Source: Bacteroides fragilis
GTDB taxonomy: Bacteria > Bacteroidota > Bacteroidia > Bacteroidales > Bacteroidaceae
NCBI RefSeq assembly: GCF_019583405.1
Contig: NZ_SZUU01000001.1
Coordinates: 682,001 to 746,000 of the forward strand
DNA length: 64,000 nt
Direction of reading: 5' to 3'
Part shown: positions 19,201-27,033 of the stretch, in pieces
Position numbering within the stretch: position 1 is the first letter of the stretch
Layout: the number at the start of each line of letters is the position of its first letter
Made by a program: the position numbers and the translations under genes
Notes under the pieces: generated by a model
Seen by the model: only the letters and a program-made list of their open reading frames with translations
What the model was told of the DNA's origin: nothing
Databases searched by the model: none

Positions 19201-19337
19201 TCACCACAGAGAACACAGAATAACACAGAGAGGGGGTGTGTCGAAACTCGTATTCACAACAAATTTATACAGATAAGTATCATTAGTTATCAACAGATTA
19301 AGTTAGCTCTATGGAACTCTGTGTTACTCTGTGGTGA
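19201..19337. repeat. CACCACAG inverted-repeat element, copy 2
   Basis: The left arm TCACCACAGAGAACACAG has spaced ACACAG modules. The right arm ends in GTGTTACTCTGTGGTGA, the near complement. The interior CAGATAAGTATCATTAGTT closely matches CAGATAAATATCATTCGCT beside the half copy at 21.2 kb. Confidence 0.8.
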
Positions 19338-19565
19338 ATAATGACACATCCCCAATCCATGCAGAGTGTTTCCATGCGGAAGTCATAACAGTCTCAACTT
19401 TCTTGTCACATTCTTTGCTATTCCCACAAGATTCTTTATCTTTGTCACTTGAAAGCCGAAGAGAAATGCGGCATATTGAAACAATTTTGCAGACGAAGAA
19501 AGTACCAAATTAATTTAATGCAAAAACTGTATATCAATAAATCTGTTTCATGCGTACGACGTAGG

Positions 19566-19647
19566 GTCGGGCGTGTGAACATATTTATTATATACAGGGG
19601 TATTGGTACTACCTTTCGTCTGGATAAATATGAACTCAGCGCCCGAC
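19566..19647. promoter_or_regulatory. Spaced perfect inverted repeat in the regulator leader
   Basis: GTCGGGCG at 19566-19573 and CGCCCGAC at 19640-19647 are perfect complements, 66 nt apart, in an otherwise AT-rich leader about 100 nt before the start of the regulator gene. They could be a long-range RNA stem or two operator half-sites; which one cannot be decided from sequence. Confidence 0.35.
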
Positions 19648-19742
19648 TTCTTATATATAAGGTATACATAAGGATGTGGACGTTCATAATAATCAGAAAG
19701 GTATGAACAGACCAATCAAAGAAGTAACAAGGAGGGGCAGGC

Positions 19743-20534
19743 ATGGCTAACTGGATAACCCTCAAACAACTGTCGGAGAAACGCGGCATCGCCGAATCCG
19801 ATCTCCGCACATGGGCAAACTTGGGATATATCGCTTCATCGAGGATAGAGAACGTCCTAATGATTGATGACGAAAGCCTGATTCAATATCTGGATGTTCA
19901 CCAAACCCAAGATTTAGGTGAGAACTATCTGGAAAAGATTATCAAAGAAAAGGAACTGGAACGTGAAGTACTCCTCTCACAATGTGACGACGAACTCTTC
20001 CTATTGAAAACCCAGAAACTGCACCAACCGCTTTTTCATATCCTCATTCAAGAACTTGGGCAGTTGATTACCGATGATCACGAACGGGAAATATTCCTTT
20101 CCGTTTCCGGTGGCGAACCCATCGCACGGGTGGCTAAACGCAATAAGATGACTTATGCCCAAGTCTCGGTTTCCTACAGCTCTATCCTCGGAAGATTGAG
20201 TGAGAACACAGAAAGGATCGCCACGTTTCATAGTCCGACAATGGAACTGATATTCGATAAATGCAATATGGCCACACGTATCAATACTCCCTTATCGAGT
20301 CTTATCCGCGGACATGCCAATAATGTTTTATATGGAGAAATGGGATTCAGAACAGTGCATGACCTTCTGCGATACACCACCCAAAACGGATGGCAAAGCC
20401 TGAGACGCTTCAAGGGTATGGGACTGGTTACGTATAAGAATGTGATGAACGCACTAAGGGATGCCAACTTCATCATTGTCCGCAAAGACGGAAACATCGA
20501 GCTGTCACCAGAGATCGCTGCACTGGTAATATAA
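19743..20534 (+). CDS. Orphan putative transcription regulator with N-terminal HTH and alpha-CTD-like C-terminus
   Basis: This 263-residue protein has no recognisable specific name. Residues 1-50 (LKQLSEKRGIAESDLRTWAN and following) resemble a MerR/excisionase-type winged HTH. A helical segment follows. At about residues 118-145 is a second HTH-like stretch, EPIARVAKRNKMTYAQVS, similar to sigma region 4. The C-terminus (GFRTVHDLLRYTTQNGW then LRRFKGMGLVTYKNV) resembles the helix-hairpin-helix of RNA polymerase alpha-CTD. It therefore probably binds DNA or polymerase. It is a single gene with long intergenic regions on both sides and an unusually strong AAGGAGG ribosome site. Target unknown. 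Confidence 0.6.
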   Translation: MANWITLKQLSEKRGIAESDLRTWANLGYIASSRIENVLMIDDESLIQYLDVHQTQDLGENYLEKIIKEKELEREVLLSQCDDELFLLKTQKLHQPLFHILIQELGQLITDDHEREIFLSVSGGEPIARVAKRNKMTYAQVSVSYSSILGRLSENTERIATFHSPTMELIFDKCNMATRINTPLSSLIRGHANNVLYGEMGFRTVHDLLRYTTQNGWQSLRRFKGMGLVTYKNVMNALRDANFIIVRKDGNIELSPEIAALVI

Positions 20535-20968
20535 AAAAGATAGAACCGAGTATCCCGAAGGGAATTGAAACAGATACAAAATACCCTTTTATCAAAATGA
20601 TAATCCAAACGCTTCAGATTCGCTTTTTCCCGTACAAAGTACCAAGGATGGGCTAAAATCGCCGTATTTTCGCACCAAGAAAATACCGTTAGAAACCAAT
20701 ACATCAATTACGAGAACAAAAGGATACCTACTTTGCATTATCGTTTAACAACAGAAACAAAAACCAATAAAATATCACATTTTTATCAATCATCAACCTA
20801 TCACTCTACGAGAGCAACCAAAGAAATAGGATCACTGTTTTCACTCCCAAACAAGAACAATATATGTAATGGAAGAAAACATATAGAGATATTGGGCAAA
20901 ACTCTTATTCATTTTTGAAAAACACAACCATCTTTCGGAGCAAATGCTTACTTCTTTTGGTCGAAATG

Positions 20969-21034
20969 CCGGCTCTTCGAGGTGAAAACACCGGCTCTTT
21001 CCCTTCCCAAGCCCGGTTTTCGGGGCAAAGAAGC
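20969..21034. repeat. Degenerate tandem repeat, 22-bp period, three copies
   Basis: Units begin at 20969, 20991 and 21013 with CCGGCTCTT, CCGGCTCTT and CCGGTTTTC, spaced exactly 22 bp. Copies 1 and 3 also share a CG-G-GG-AAA pattern in their second half. A weaker unit may precede at 20947. Confidence 0.55.
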
Positions 21035-21176
21035 AGAAAGTTCCGGGACATTCTCCCCTATATGGGTAAGAAAACAAAAAGGGATAGTTAGCAGAAAATG
21101 CCATTGCCTGTCTTTTTGATCTAGAAAACATTTTATAAGGTACCAATTTGACAAACGAATATGTTATAATGAACTT

Positions 21177-21205
21177 CACCACAGATTACGCTGATTTACA
21201 CAGAT
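21177..21205. repeat. CACCACAG element, left half only (copy 3)
   Basis: CACCACAGATTACG followed by CTGATTTACACAGAT, then interior sequence like copy 2, but no right arm. The missing half is replaced by the toxin-antitoxin promoter region. Confidence 0.65.
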
Positions 21206-21233
21206 AAATATCATTCGCTATCAATTAATTTAT

Positions 21234-21241
21234 TATCTTTG
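21234..21241 (+). promoter_or_regulatory. Predicted -7 box of the toxin-antitoxin operon
   Basis: TATCTTTG matches TAnnTTTG and lies 29 nt before the antitoxin ATG. Confidence 0.5.
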
Positions 21242-21270
21242 TATTTGTACTAAAAGAAACAAGATGTATT

Positions 21271-21618
21271 ATGAAAGAGCCTGAAAAATACAAGCAACCA
21301 GAGGAGGAAACCACCCGACTGTCCGAGCCGACAGTAGCTTACAATAGTATGGCTTATCTCGAATTAGAAGCAGAGAAAGCAGAACTGATCCGGACTATTG
21401 CTAATATAGACAGTAAAGAAATCATCGATAAAGTGAAACAGAAACTTCACGATGTACTCGGTTTGAAAGAAAAAACTGTTGTTAAAAAAACAGTCCCTTG
21501 CCAACTCACAGAAGATGAAATTAAAGAAGAAATAGAACAAGCAATAGATGAAATACAACAAGGACAAACAATCAGTAGCCAAGAAATGCACACTACTTTT
21601 AAACACTATCTATTATGA
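21271..21618 (+). CDS. Putative antitoxin upstream of a ParE/RelE toxin
   Basis: This 115-residue protein is acidic and highly charged, predicted mostly helical, with heptad-like stretches around LELEAEKAELIRTIANID. The C-terminal third is rich in Glu (LTEDEIKEEIEQAIDEIQQG). It has no strong named domain, but its size, acidity and 4-bp overlap with a ParE-fold toxin fit a cognate antitoxin. Antitoxins of this kind neutralise the toxin by wrapping it and repress their own promoter. The role is inferred mainly from context. Confidence 0.75.
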   Translation: MKEPEKYKQPEEETTRLSEPTVAYNSMAYLELEAEKAELIRTIANIDSKEIIDKVKQKLHDVLGLKEKTVVKKTVPCQLTEDEIKEEIEQAIDEIQQGQTISSQEMHTTFKHYLL

Positions 21619-21938
21619 TGAAGATAGCATGGACAATTCGAGCACAAAAAAGAGTTATTGAAATTCTAGAATACAGCCAACAAGAGTTTGGCAACAAAGC
21701 AGCCGATCGCCTGGCAAGAACCATTGAGCAAAAAACGTTGCAATTAATCAATAACCCATTCCGAGGACCTGTAGAACTGATACTTGCCAAAGAAAAACAG
21801 ATTAGCTGCCGATATTTACTCGTAAATCCTTATAAAATTATATATTATGTAGACGAAAAGGAAGAAACCATATTCATCGTAACTTTGTTTCATACACACC
21901 AACATCCTTCTAAGTTGAACAGAGAAGTCGGATTATAA
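21615..21938 (+). CDS. ParE/RelE superfamily toxin
   Basis: This protein is 107 residues from ATG 21615; the next ATG at 21618 is equally possible. The N-terminal helices IAWTIRAQKRVIEILEYSQQEFG, followed by AARTI-like packing helices, a beta-strand segment ISCRYLLVNPYKIIYYVDEKEE and IFIVTLFHTHQHPS, are typical of ParE-type toxins. These poison gyrase, whereas RelE cleaves mRNA on ribosomes. The terminal His/Arg set of RelE nucleases is not clear, so ParE-like is preferred. It overlaps the antitoxin stop (ATGA), so expression is coupled. Confidence 0.85.
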   Translation: MMKIAWTIRAQKRVIEILEYSQQEFGNKAADRLARTIEQKTLQLINNPFRGPVELILAKEKQISCRYLLVNPYKIIYYVDEKEETIFIVTLFHTHQHPSKLNREVGL

Positions 21939-21978
21939 AGACGGCATTCCTTTTATCTTCTGAACAAACCTCCCCCCT

Positions 21979-22019
21979 CGTCTGTTACAAGGACTCATAA
22001 ACCTAAACCGTAACAGACG
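21979..22019. promoter_or_regulatory. Perfect 10-bp inverted repeat abutting the tolC-like start codon
   Basis: CGTCTGTTAC (21979-21988) and GTAACAGACG (22010-22019) are exact complements with 21 nt between, ending 1 nt before the ATG of the efflux operon. It may be a two-half-site operator for an unlinked repressor or an RNA hairpin that hides the ribosome-binding region. Confidence 0.55.
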
Positions 22020-22020
22020 T

Positions 22021-23514
22021 ATGGAAAAAAAGAAAATACCCGTCGCACTGATGATAGCGGCAGGAATGCTCTTATACAACAACACCGTCGCGGCGCAGAG
22101 CCTCCCTCCCACACAGGAAACTTCGCAACATCAGCTTAGCTTTAACGAGGCGCTGCAACTGCTGCACAAAGGCAACCAAAGCCTGAAGATAGCCGACAAA
22201 GGCATCGACATAGCCCGTGCCGAACGTGGGAAGCTGAATGCTTTCTGGATGCCCAGCCTGCAATCGACCGGAGCATTTGTACACCTTTCGGAGAAGATAG
22301 AAGTGAAGCAACCGCTTTCTCAATTCACCGATCCGGCCAAAGACTTCGTACATTCCATCTTGCCGGACGATAAAATCATATCGTCCATACTCGATCAAAT
22401 CGGGACGAACACACTTATCTTTCCGTTGGCACCGCGCAACCTGACCACTGTCGACCTGACCGCCGAATGGGTATTGTTCGCCGGAGGCAAACGTATTCAT
22501 GCCACTAAGATAGGCAATACGATGATAGACCTTGCCCGTGAGAACCGGGCACAGACCGATGCCACCCAACGAACACTGCTTGCCGAAAGCTACTACGGAT
22601 TGCGCCTGGCACAAGAAATTGTCGGTGTCCGCCTGGAATCGTACAAAGCACTGAAGCTGCATTACGAGAACGCATTGAAACTGGAGTCCACCGGTATGAT
22701 AGATAAAGCGGCACGCCTCTTTGCCCAAGTCAACATGGACGAGGCACTGCGTGAACTGGAGGCCGCCCGCAAGGAAGAGGCCGTGGTGCAACGCACCCTC
22801 AAGACCTTGCTGAATCTGGAGACGAGCGGAGACATCTCACCTTCCTCTCCCTTGTTTATCAACGATACTCTTCCTCCGAAGATGGAGTTTATGCAGGTAG
22901 TGGGCATCAGCAACTATCTGCTCAACCAACTGAGTCTTCAAGAACACATGGCCAAGCAGCAGGTCCGCATCGACCAGAGTGGCTATCTGCCCAATATCGC
23001 TCTTTTCGGCAAACAAACTCTTTATTCACATGGCATACAGAGCAACCTGTTGCCCCGCACCATGATCGGGGTAGGCTTCACCTGGAACCTTTTCGACGGA
23101 CTGGAACGGGAAAAGCGAATCCGGCAATCACGCCTGACACAACAAACCCTTGCACTGGGACAGGAGAAAGCGCGTGACGACCTGTCCGTCGGGGTAGACA
23201 AACTATACACCGGCCTGCAAAAGGCACTCGACAACGTACGGGCGCTGAACACCACCATCGAACTGAGTGAAGAACTGGTACGGATGCGGAAAAAAGCCTT
23301 CGCCGAAGGAATGGCCACTTCGACAGAGGTAGTAGACGCAGAAACCTTACTTTCGAAAACAAAAGTAGCCAGACTGGCGGCCTACTACGAATATGACGTG
23401 ACGCTGATGAATCTGCTGGCACTGTGCGGAATACCGGAACAGTTCGGAAACATGAAGGATGTCACCTCTCTTCCCATTACGGAGAACAGAAGAAATGAAA
23501 TAGAAATCGAATGA
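22021..23514 (+). CDS. TolC-family outer-membrane efflux protein
   Basis: This 497-residue protein has a signal peptide (KIPVALMIAAGMLLY, cleavage near AAQS, about residue 26). Two TolC/OEP repeats follow (LSFNEALQLLHKGNQSL, and later VRIDQSGYLPNIALFGKQ with VGFTWNLFDGLEREKRIRQS) containing long coiled-coil helices. It would form the outer-membrane channel of a tripartite exporter. It is first gene of an operon with an HlyD-type adaptor (30 bp downstream) and two ABC-2 permeases. Confidence 0.93.
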   Translation: MEKKKIPVALMIAAGMLLYNNTVAAQSLPPTQETSQHQLSFNEALQLLHKGNQSLKIADKGIDIARAERGKLNAFWMPSLQSTGAFVHLSEKIEVKQPLSQFTDPAKDFVHSILPDDKIISSILDQIGTNTLIFPLAPRNLTTVDLTAEWVLFAGGKRIHATKIGNTMIDLARENRAQTDATQRTLLAESYYGLRLAQEIVGVRLESYKALKLHYENALKLESTGMIDKAARLFAQVNMDEALRELEAARKEEAVVQRTLKTLLNLETSGDISPSSPLFINDTLPPKMEFMQVVGISNYLLNQLSLQEHMAKQQVRIDQSGYLPNIALFGKQTLYSHGIQSNLLPRTMIGVGFTWNLFDGLEREKRIRQSRLTQQTLALGQEKARDDLSVGVDKLYTGLQKALDNVRALNTTIELSEELVRMRKKAFAEGMATSTEVVDAETLLSKTKVARLAAYYEYDVTLMNLLALCGIPEQFGNMKDVTSLPITENRRNEIEIE

Positions 23515-23544
23515 ACGGAGTAACCAATAAAACAATAATAAGAG

Positions 23545-24543
23545 ATGGAGAATTCAGAATCTAAAAAAGGCAGAACCTTAAGTATCGCATTCATCGTTGT
23601 ACTTGTGGCAGTAGCACTCTTCACCGTCATCGGAATGATTGCCATGCGCCACCAGCCTCTCGTCTTGCAAGGGCAGGCCGAAGCTACCGAGATTCGCATC
23701 AGCGGCAAACTGCCGGGACGCATCGACACCTTCCTGGTTGAAGAAGGCCAGTGGGTGAAACAAGGAGATACGCTGGTAGTCATCAACAGTCCGACTGTAG
23801 AGGCCAAGTATCGCCAGGTGGACGCATTGAAACAAGTAGCCGTAGAACAGAACAAGAAGATTGATGCCGGAACCCGCAAGCAGATCATAGCTACGGCGCA
23901 GCAATTATGGAACAAAACTCAAAGCGACCTGACATTGGCACGGACAACGTACAACCGTATTCTCACTTTATATAAGGACAGTGTAGTCACTTCTCAACGT
24001 AAAGATGAAGTGGAAGCCATGTACAAAGCCGCACAAGCGGCCGAACGGGCTGCTTACGAGCAATATCAAATGGCTGTAGACGGAGCGCAAAGTGAAGATA
24101 AAGCCTCGGCCCGCTCGATGGTCAATGCGGCCAACAGCACGGTTGATGAAGTTTCATCACTCCTGGTAGATGCCCGCCTGATCGCACCGGAAGATGGACA
24201 AATAGCAACCATCTTTCCTAAACGGGGCGAACTTGTCGCACCGGGCACTCCGATCATGAACCTGGTGGTGATGGATGATATACACGTGGTACTGAACGTA
24301 AGGGAAGACCTGATGCCGGACTTCCGCATGGGAGGTACATTCATTGGGGATGTGCCCGCCCTGGCCCAAAAAGGAATCGGGTTCAAGATATATTATATCA
24401 GTCCGCTGGGTAGTTTTGCTACCTGGAAGTCGACCAAGCAAACGGGCAGCTATGATTTACAGACATTCGAAATCCACGCTCGTCCCACCAAGAAAGTGGA
24501 GGGGCTGCGTCCGGGAATGTCGGTACTGGTAGAAATCAAATAG
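23545..24543 (+). CDS. HlyD/EmrA-type membrane fusion protein
   Basis: This 332-residue periplasmic adaptor has an N-terminal TM anchor (TLSIAFIVVLVAVALFTVIGM). The biotinyl-lipoyl half-motif GRIDTFLVEEGQWVKQGDTL is followed by a coiled-coil hairpin (about residues 90-200, with an alanine-rich stretch) and the second lipoyl half ARLIAPEDGQIATIFPKRGE. It ends with GLRPGMSVLVEIK. It links the TolC-like channel to the inner-membrane permeases in the operon. This is YbhG/YhiI-like rather than RND-type, judging from the partners. Confidence 0.92.
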   Translation: MENSESKKGRTLSIAFIVVLVAVALFTVIGMIAMRHQPLVLQGQAEATEIRISGKLPGRIDTFLVEEGQWVKQGDTLVVINSPTVEAKYRQVDALKQVAVEQNKKIDAGTRKQIIATAQQLWNKTQSDLTLARTTYNRILTLYKDSVVTSQRKDEVEAMYKAAQAAERAAYEQYQMAVDGAQSEDKASARSMVNAANSTVDEVSSLLVDARLIAPEDGQIATIFPKRGELVAPGTPIMNLVVMDDIHVVLNVREDLMPDFRMGGTFIGDVPALAQKGIGFKIYYISPLGSFATWKSTKQTGSYDLQTFEIHARPTKKVEGLRPGMSVLVEIK

Positions 24544-24558
24544 AGAAATGAATACGAT

Positions 24559-24662
24559 TCACCACAGAGGACACAGAGGCTCACAGGGTTTTAATCTCTT
24601 GTTTATAGGATGTTTAAGAGAAAAGATATTTTCTGTGGGACTCTGTGTTACTCTGTGGTAAA
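24559..24662. repeat. CACCACAG inverted-repeat element, copy 4
   Basis: The left arm TTCACCACAGAGGACACAG and the right arm ACTCTGTGTTACTCTGTGG pair imperfectly. The loop contains TTTAATCTCTTGTTTATA and GATGTTTAAGAGAAA, almost identical to copy 5 at 51.0 kb. It lies inside the efflux operon, between the adaptor and the first permease. Confidence 0.85.
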
Positions 24663-24686
24663 TCAAAACTCAAAGACAATCTAATT

Positions 24687-25859
24687 ATGCAACACTCCCC
24701 TATAACCCGTGTCATACAACGTGAGTGGCAACGGATGACCTCTCGACGCCTCTACTTCGGTGTCTGCCTGGTACTTCCGTTGTTCACGCTCTTTTTCATG
24801 GCTACCATATTCGGCAACGGCCAGATGGAAAATATCCCCATCGGTATTGTCGACCAAGACAACACGGCCACTTCGAGAGATATTACCCGGCGGATGTCTG
24901 CCGTACCCACCTTCCGGGTAACCCGCCACTTCGTTGACGAAGCCGAGGCACGCAAAGCGGTACAGCAGAAAGAAATATATGGTTATCTCTCGATCCCTCC
25001 CCGCTTTGAACAGGATATGATATCGGGGCAGGACGCCACTCTGAACTATTATTATCACTATGCCCTGCTCTCGGTGGGAGGTGAATTGATGGCCGCCTTC
25101 GAAAGCTCGCTCGCACCCGTAGCTCTCTCCCCCATCGTGATGAAAGCTGTGGCACTGGGAGTGAACGAACAGCAGATAGAAACCTTTCTGCTCCCCGTGC
25201 AGGCCAACAATCATCCCATTTATAACCCGTCGCTGGATTACTCGGTCTACCTGAGCCAGCCTTTCTTTTTTGTACTCTTTCAGGTGTTGGTACTGCTTAT
25301 CACGGTATATGCCGTAGGAAGCGAAATAAAGTTCGGTACAGCCGGTCAATGGTTGCAGGCGGCGGACGGCGACATCACGGTTGCCGTTACGGGCAAGCTG
25401 TTGCCTTACACGCTTATCTTCAGCCTGATCGGTATATTAGGCAACTTTGTCATGTTTGGCATCCTGCATATACCTTTTCAGGGGAGCTGGCTGCTGCTCA
25501 ACGTCATGACAGTGCTCTTTATCATTGCCACTCAGGCACTGGCATTGTTCATCTTCTCTCTGTTCCCTGCCGTGGCAATCATCATCAGTATCGTATCCAT
25601 GGTCGGCTCGTTAGGAGCTACTTTATCCGGTGTCACCTTTCCGGTACTCAACATGTATCCGTTGGTGCGCGACGCCTCTTATCTGTTTCCGGTGCGCCAT
25701 TACACCGAAATTACACAAACCATGCTCTACTATGGCGGCGGATTTATCCACCTATGGCCTTCGGCAGTGATACTCTGTATCTTCCCGTTATTGGCGTTGG
25801 CGATGCTTCCGCACCTCAGACGAGCCATAATCAGTCGTAAATATGAAAACATCCGGTAA
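24687..25859 (+). CDS. ABC-2 type transport permease (YbhR/YhhJ-like), first copy
   Basis: This protein is about 390 residues from ATG 24687 (MQHSPITRVIQREWQRMTS); an upstream in-frame extension runs into the repeat element and was dropped. An N-terminal TM helix (YFGVCLVLPLFTLFFMATIF), a large periplasmic domain with IPIGIVDQDNTATSRDI, and about five C-terminal TM helices define the ABC2_membrane_3 family. Such permeases need a separate ATPase, which is not encoded here. It overlaps the next permease by 17 bp. Confidence 0.9.
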   Translation: MQHSPITRVIQREWQRMTSRRLYFGVCLVLPLFTLFFMATIFGNGQMENIPIGIVDQDNTATSRDITRRMSAVPTFRVTRHFVDEAEARKAVQQKEIYGYLSIPPRFEQDMISGQDATLNYYYHYALLSVGGELMAAFESSLAPVALSPIVMKAVALGVNEQQIETFLLPVQANNHPIYNPSLDYSVYLSQPFFFVLFQVLVLLITVYAVGSEIKFGTAGQWLQAADGDITVAVTGKLLPYTLIFSLIGILGNFVMFGILHIPFQGSWLLLNVMTVLFIIATQALALFIFSLFPAVAIIISIVSMVGSLGATLSGVTFPVLNMYPLVRDASYLFPVRHYTEITQTMLYYGGGFIHLWPSAVILCIFPLLALAMLPHLRRAIISRKYENIR

Positions 25860-27033
25860 ACTTTCGCAAATTTCCTTCATCATCGCACGTGAGTTTCGTG
25901 CCATCAGCACCAGCTATGCCGTACTGTTGGTGTTGATGGGAGGTATCTTTGTTTATGGGCTGCTCTATAATTATATGTATGCTCCCAACATCGTGACCGA
26001 CGCTCCGGTGGCAGTGGTCGACAACTCGCACAGCAGCCTTAGCCGGCAATACATCCGTTGGCTCGACGCCACGCCGCAAGTAGCCGTCTATGCACAAGCC
26101 ATGGACTATCGGGAAGCCCGCGAATGGATGAAAGAGGGCAAGGTACAAGGCATTCTGTACATTCCGCATGATTTTGAGACCCGTGTCTTCCAGGGACGCG
26201 AGGCTGTGTTCTCGCTATACGCCACCACAGACGCCTTTCTCTATTTTGAAGCGCTGCAAGAAGCCACTTCACGTGTATACCTTGCCATCAACGATGCCCA
26301 TCGCATGGACGGTGCCGTATTCCTCCCCCCGCAGGGACTGCTTGCTGTCGCCATGGCCAAGCCCGTAAACGTGGCCGGCACCGCACTCTATAACCACACC
26401 GAGGGGTATGGTTCTTATCTGATTCCGGCCGTCATGATGGTCATTATCTTCCAGACTTTATTGATGGTCATCGGTATGCTGACAGGTGACGAGTATCAGC
26501 ACCGCGCTACAGAACCGTTGCTTCCGGGATTCAGGACAGTAGATAAAAGCGGACTCTGGGGAGGGGCAATGCGTCTCGTTGCCGGAAAAACTTTTGTGTA
26601 CTGCGGACTTTATGCGATCTTTTCCATGTTCTTGTTGGGATTATTACCCCACTTCTTCAGCATTCCCAATATCGGAAACGGGCTGTACATCATCGCCATG
26701 ATGGTGCCTTACCTGATGGCAACCTCTTTCTTCGGGCTGGCAGCCTCGCGTTACTTCACCGATTCGGAAGCTCCGTTGCTGATGATCGCTTTCTTCTCGG
26801 TAGGCTTGATTTTCCTGTCCGGAGTCTCCTATCCGTTGGAGCTGATGCCATGGTATTGGCGCATGGCACATTACATCCTCCCAGCTGCACCTGCCACGCT
26901 GGCCTTCGTCAAACTAAACTCAATGGGAGCCAGTATGGCAGATATACAGCCGGAATACATCACTCTTTGGATACAGGTTGTTGTCTATTTCGGACTTAGT
27001 GTGTGGGTATACAAGAAGAAGCTGGAAGTGTGA
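25843..27033 (+). CDS. ABC-2 type transport permease, second copy
   Basis: This 396-residue paralogue of the preceding protein has the same layout. It has one N-terminal TM segment (TSYAVLLVLMGGIFVYGLLY), a periplasmic domain with APVAVVDNSHSSLSRQYIRW, then several C-terminal helices including FVYCGLYAIFSMFLLGLLPHF. The two probably form a heterodimer in the inner membrane. Overlap with the first permease indicates coupled translation. Its last 38 bp overlap the convergent histidine kinase. Confidence 0.9.
   Translation: MKTSGKLSQISFIIAREFRAISTSYAVLLVLMGGIFVYGLLYNYMYAPNIVTDAPVAVVDNSHSSLSRQYIRWLDATPQVAVYAQAMDYREAREWMKEGKVQGILYIPHDFETRVFQGREAVFSLYATTDAFLYFEALQEATSRVYLAINDAHRMDGAVFLPPQGLLAVAMAKPVNVAGTALYNHTEGYGSYLIPAVMMVIIFQTLLMVIGMLTGDEYQHRATEPLLPGFRTVDKSGLWGGAMRLVAGKTFVYCGLYAIFSMFLLGLLPHFFSIPNIGNGLYIIAMMVPYLMATSFFGLAASRYFTDSEAPLLMIAFFSVGLIFLSGVSYPLELMPWYWRMAHYILPAAPATLAFVKLNSMGASMADIQPEYITLWIQVVVYFGLSVWVYKKKLEV

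Larger units (their letters stand above)
19127..19742. other. 616-bp intergenic region between cobQ and the orphan regulator
   Basis: No convincing gene lies here; small open frames lack coding character. It contains the CACCACAG element (19201-19337). It also has a spaced inverted pair GTCGGGCG (19566-19573) / CGCCCGAC (19640-19647), and an AT-rich leader ending in a strong AAGGAGG ribosome-binding site just before 19743. Confidence 0.6.
20535..21270. other. 736-bp intergenic region
   Basis: No supported gene. The only open frames (for example about 60 codons at 20733 on + and 113 on - at 20841) look non-coding. It contains a 22-bp periodic repeat (20969-21034), a half copy of the CACCACAG element (21177-21205) and the promoter of the toxin-antitoxin operon. 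Just after 20534 are scattered AT-rich remnants without recognisable homology. Confidence 0.6.

Noticed and set aside
20733..20918. 61-codon plus-strand frame
   Set aside because: Low-complexity AT-rich sequence with no ribosome site and no resemblance to a protein family.
22072..22791. 239-codon minus-strand frame over the TolC-like gene
   Set aside because: Shadow frame with no coding features; the TolC reading is unambiguous.
22021..27033. Type I secretion system
   Set aside because: TolC and HlyD-like parts are present but no ABC exporter with ATPase or peptidase domain; the permeases are ABC-2 type.
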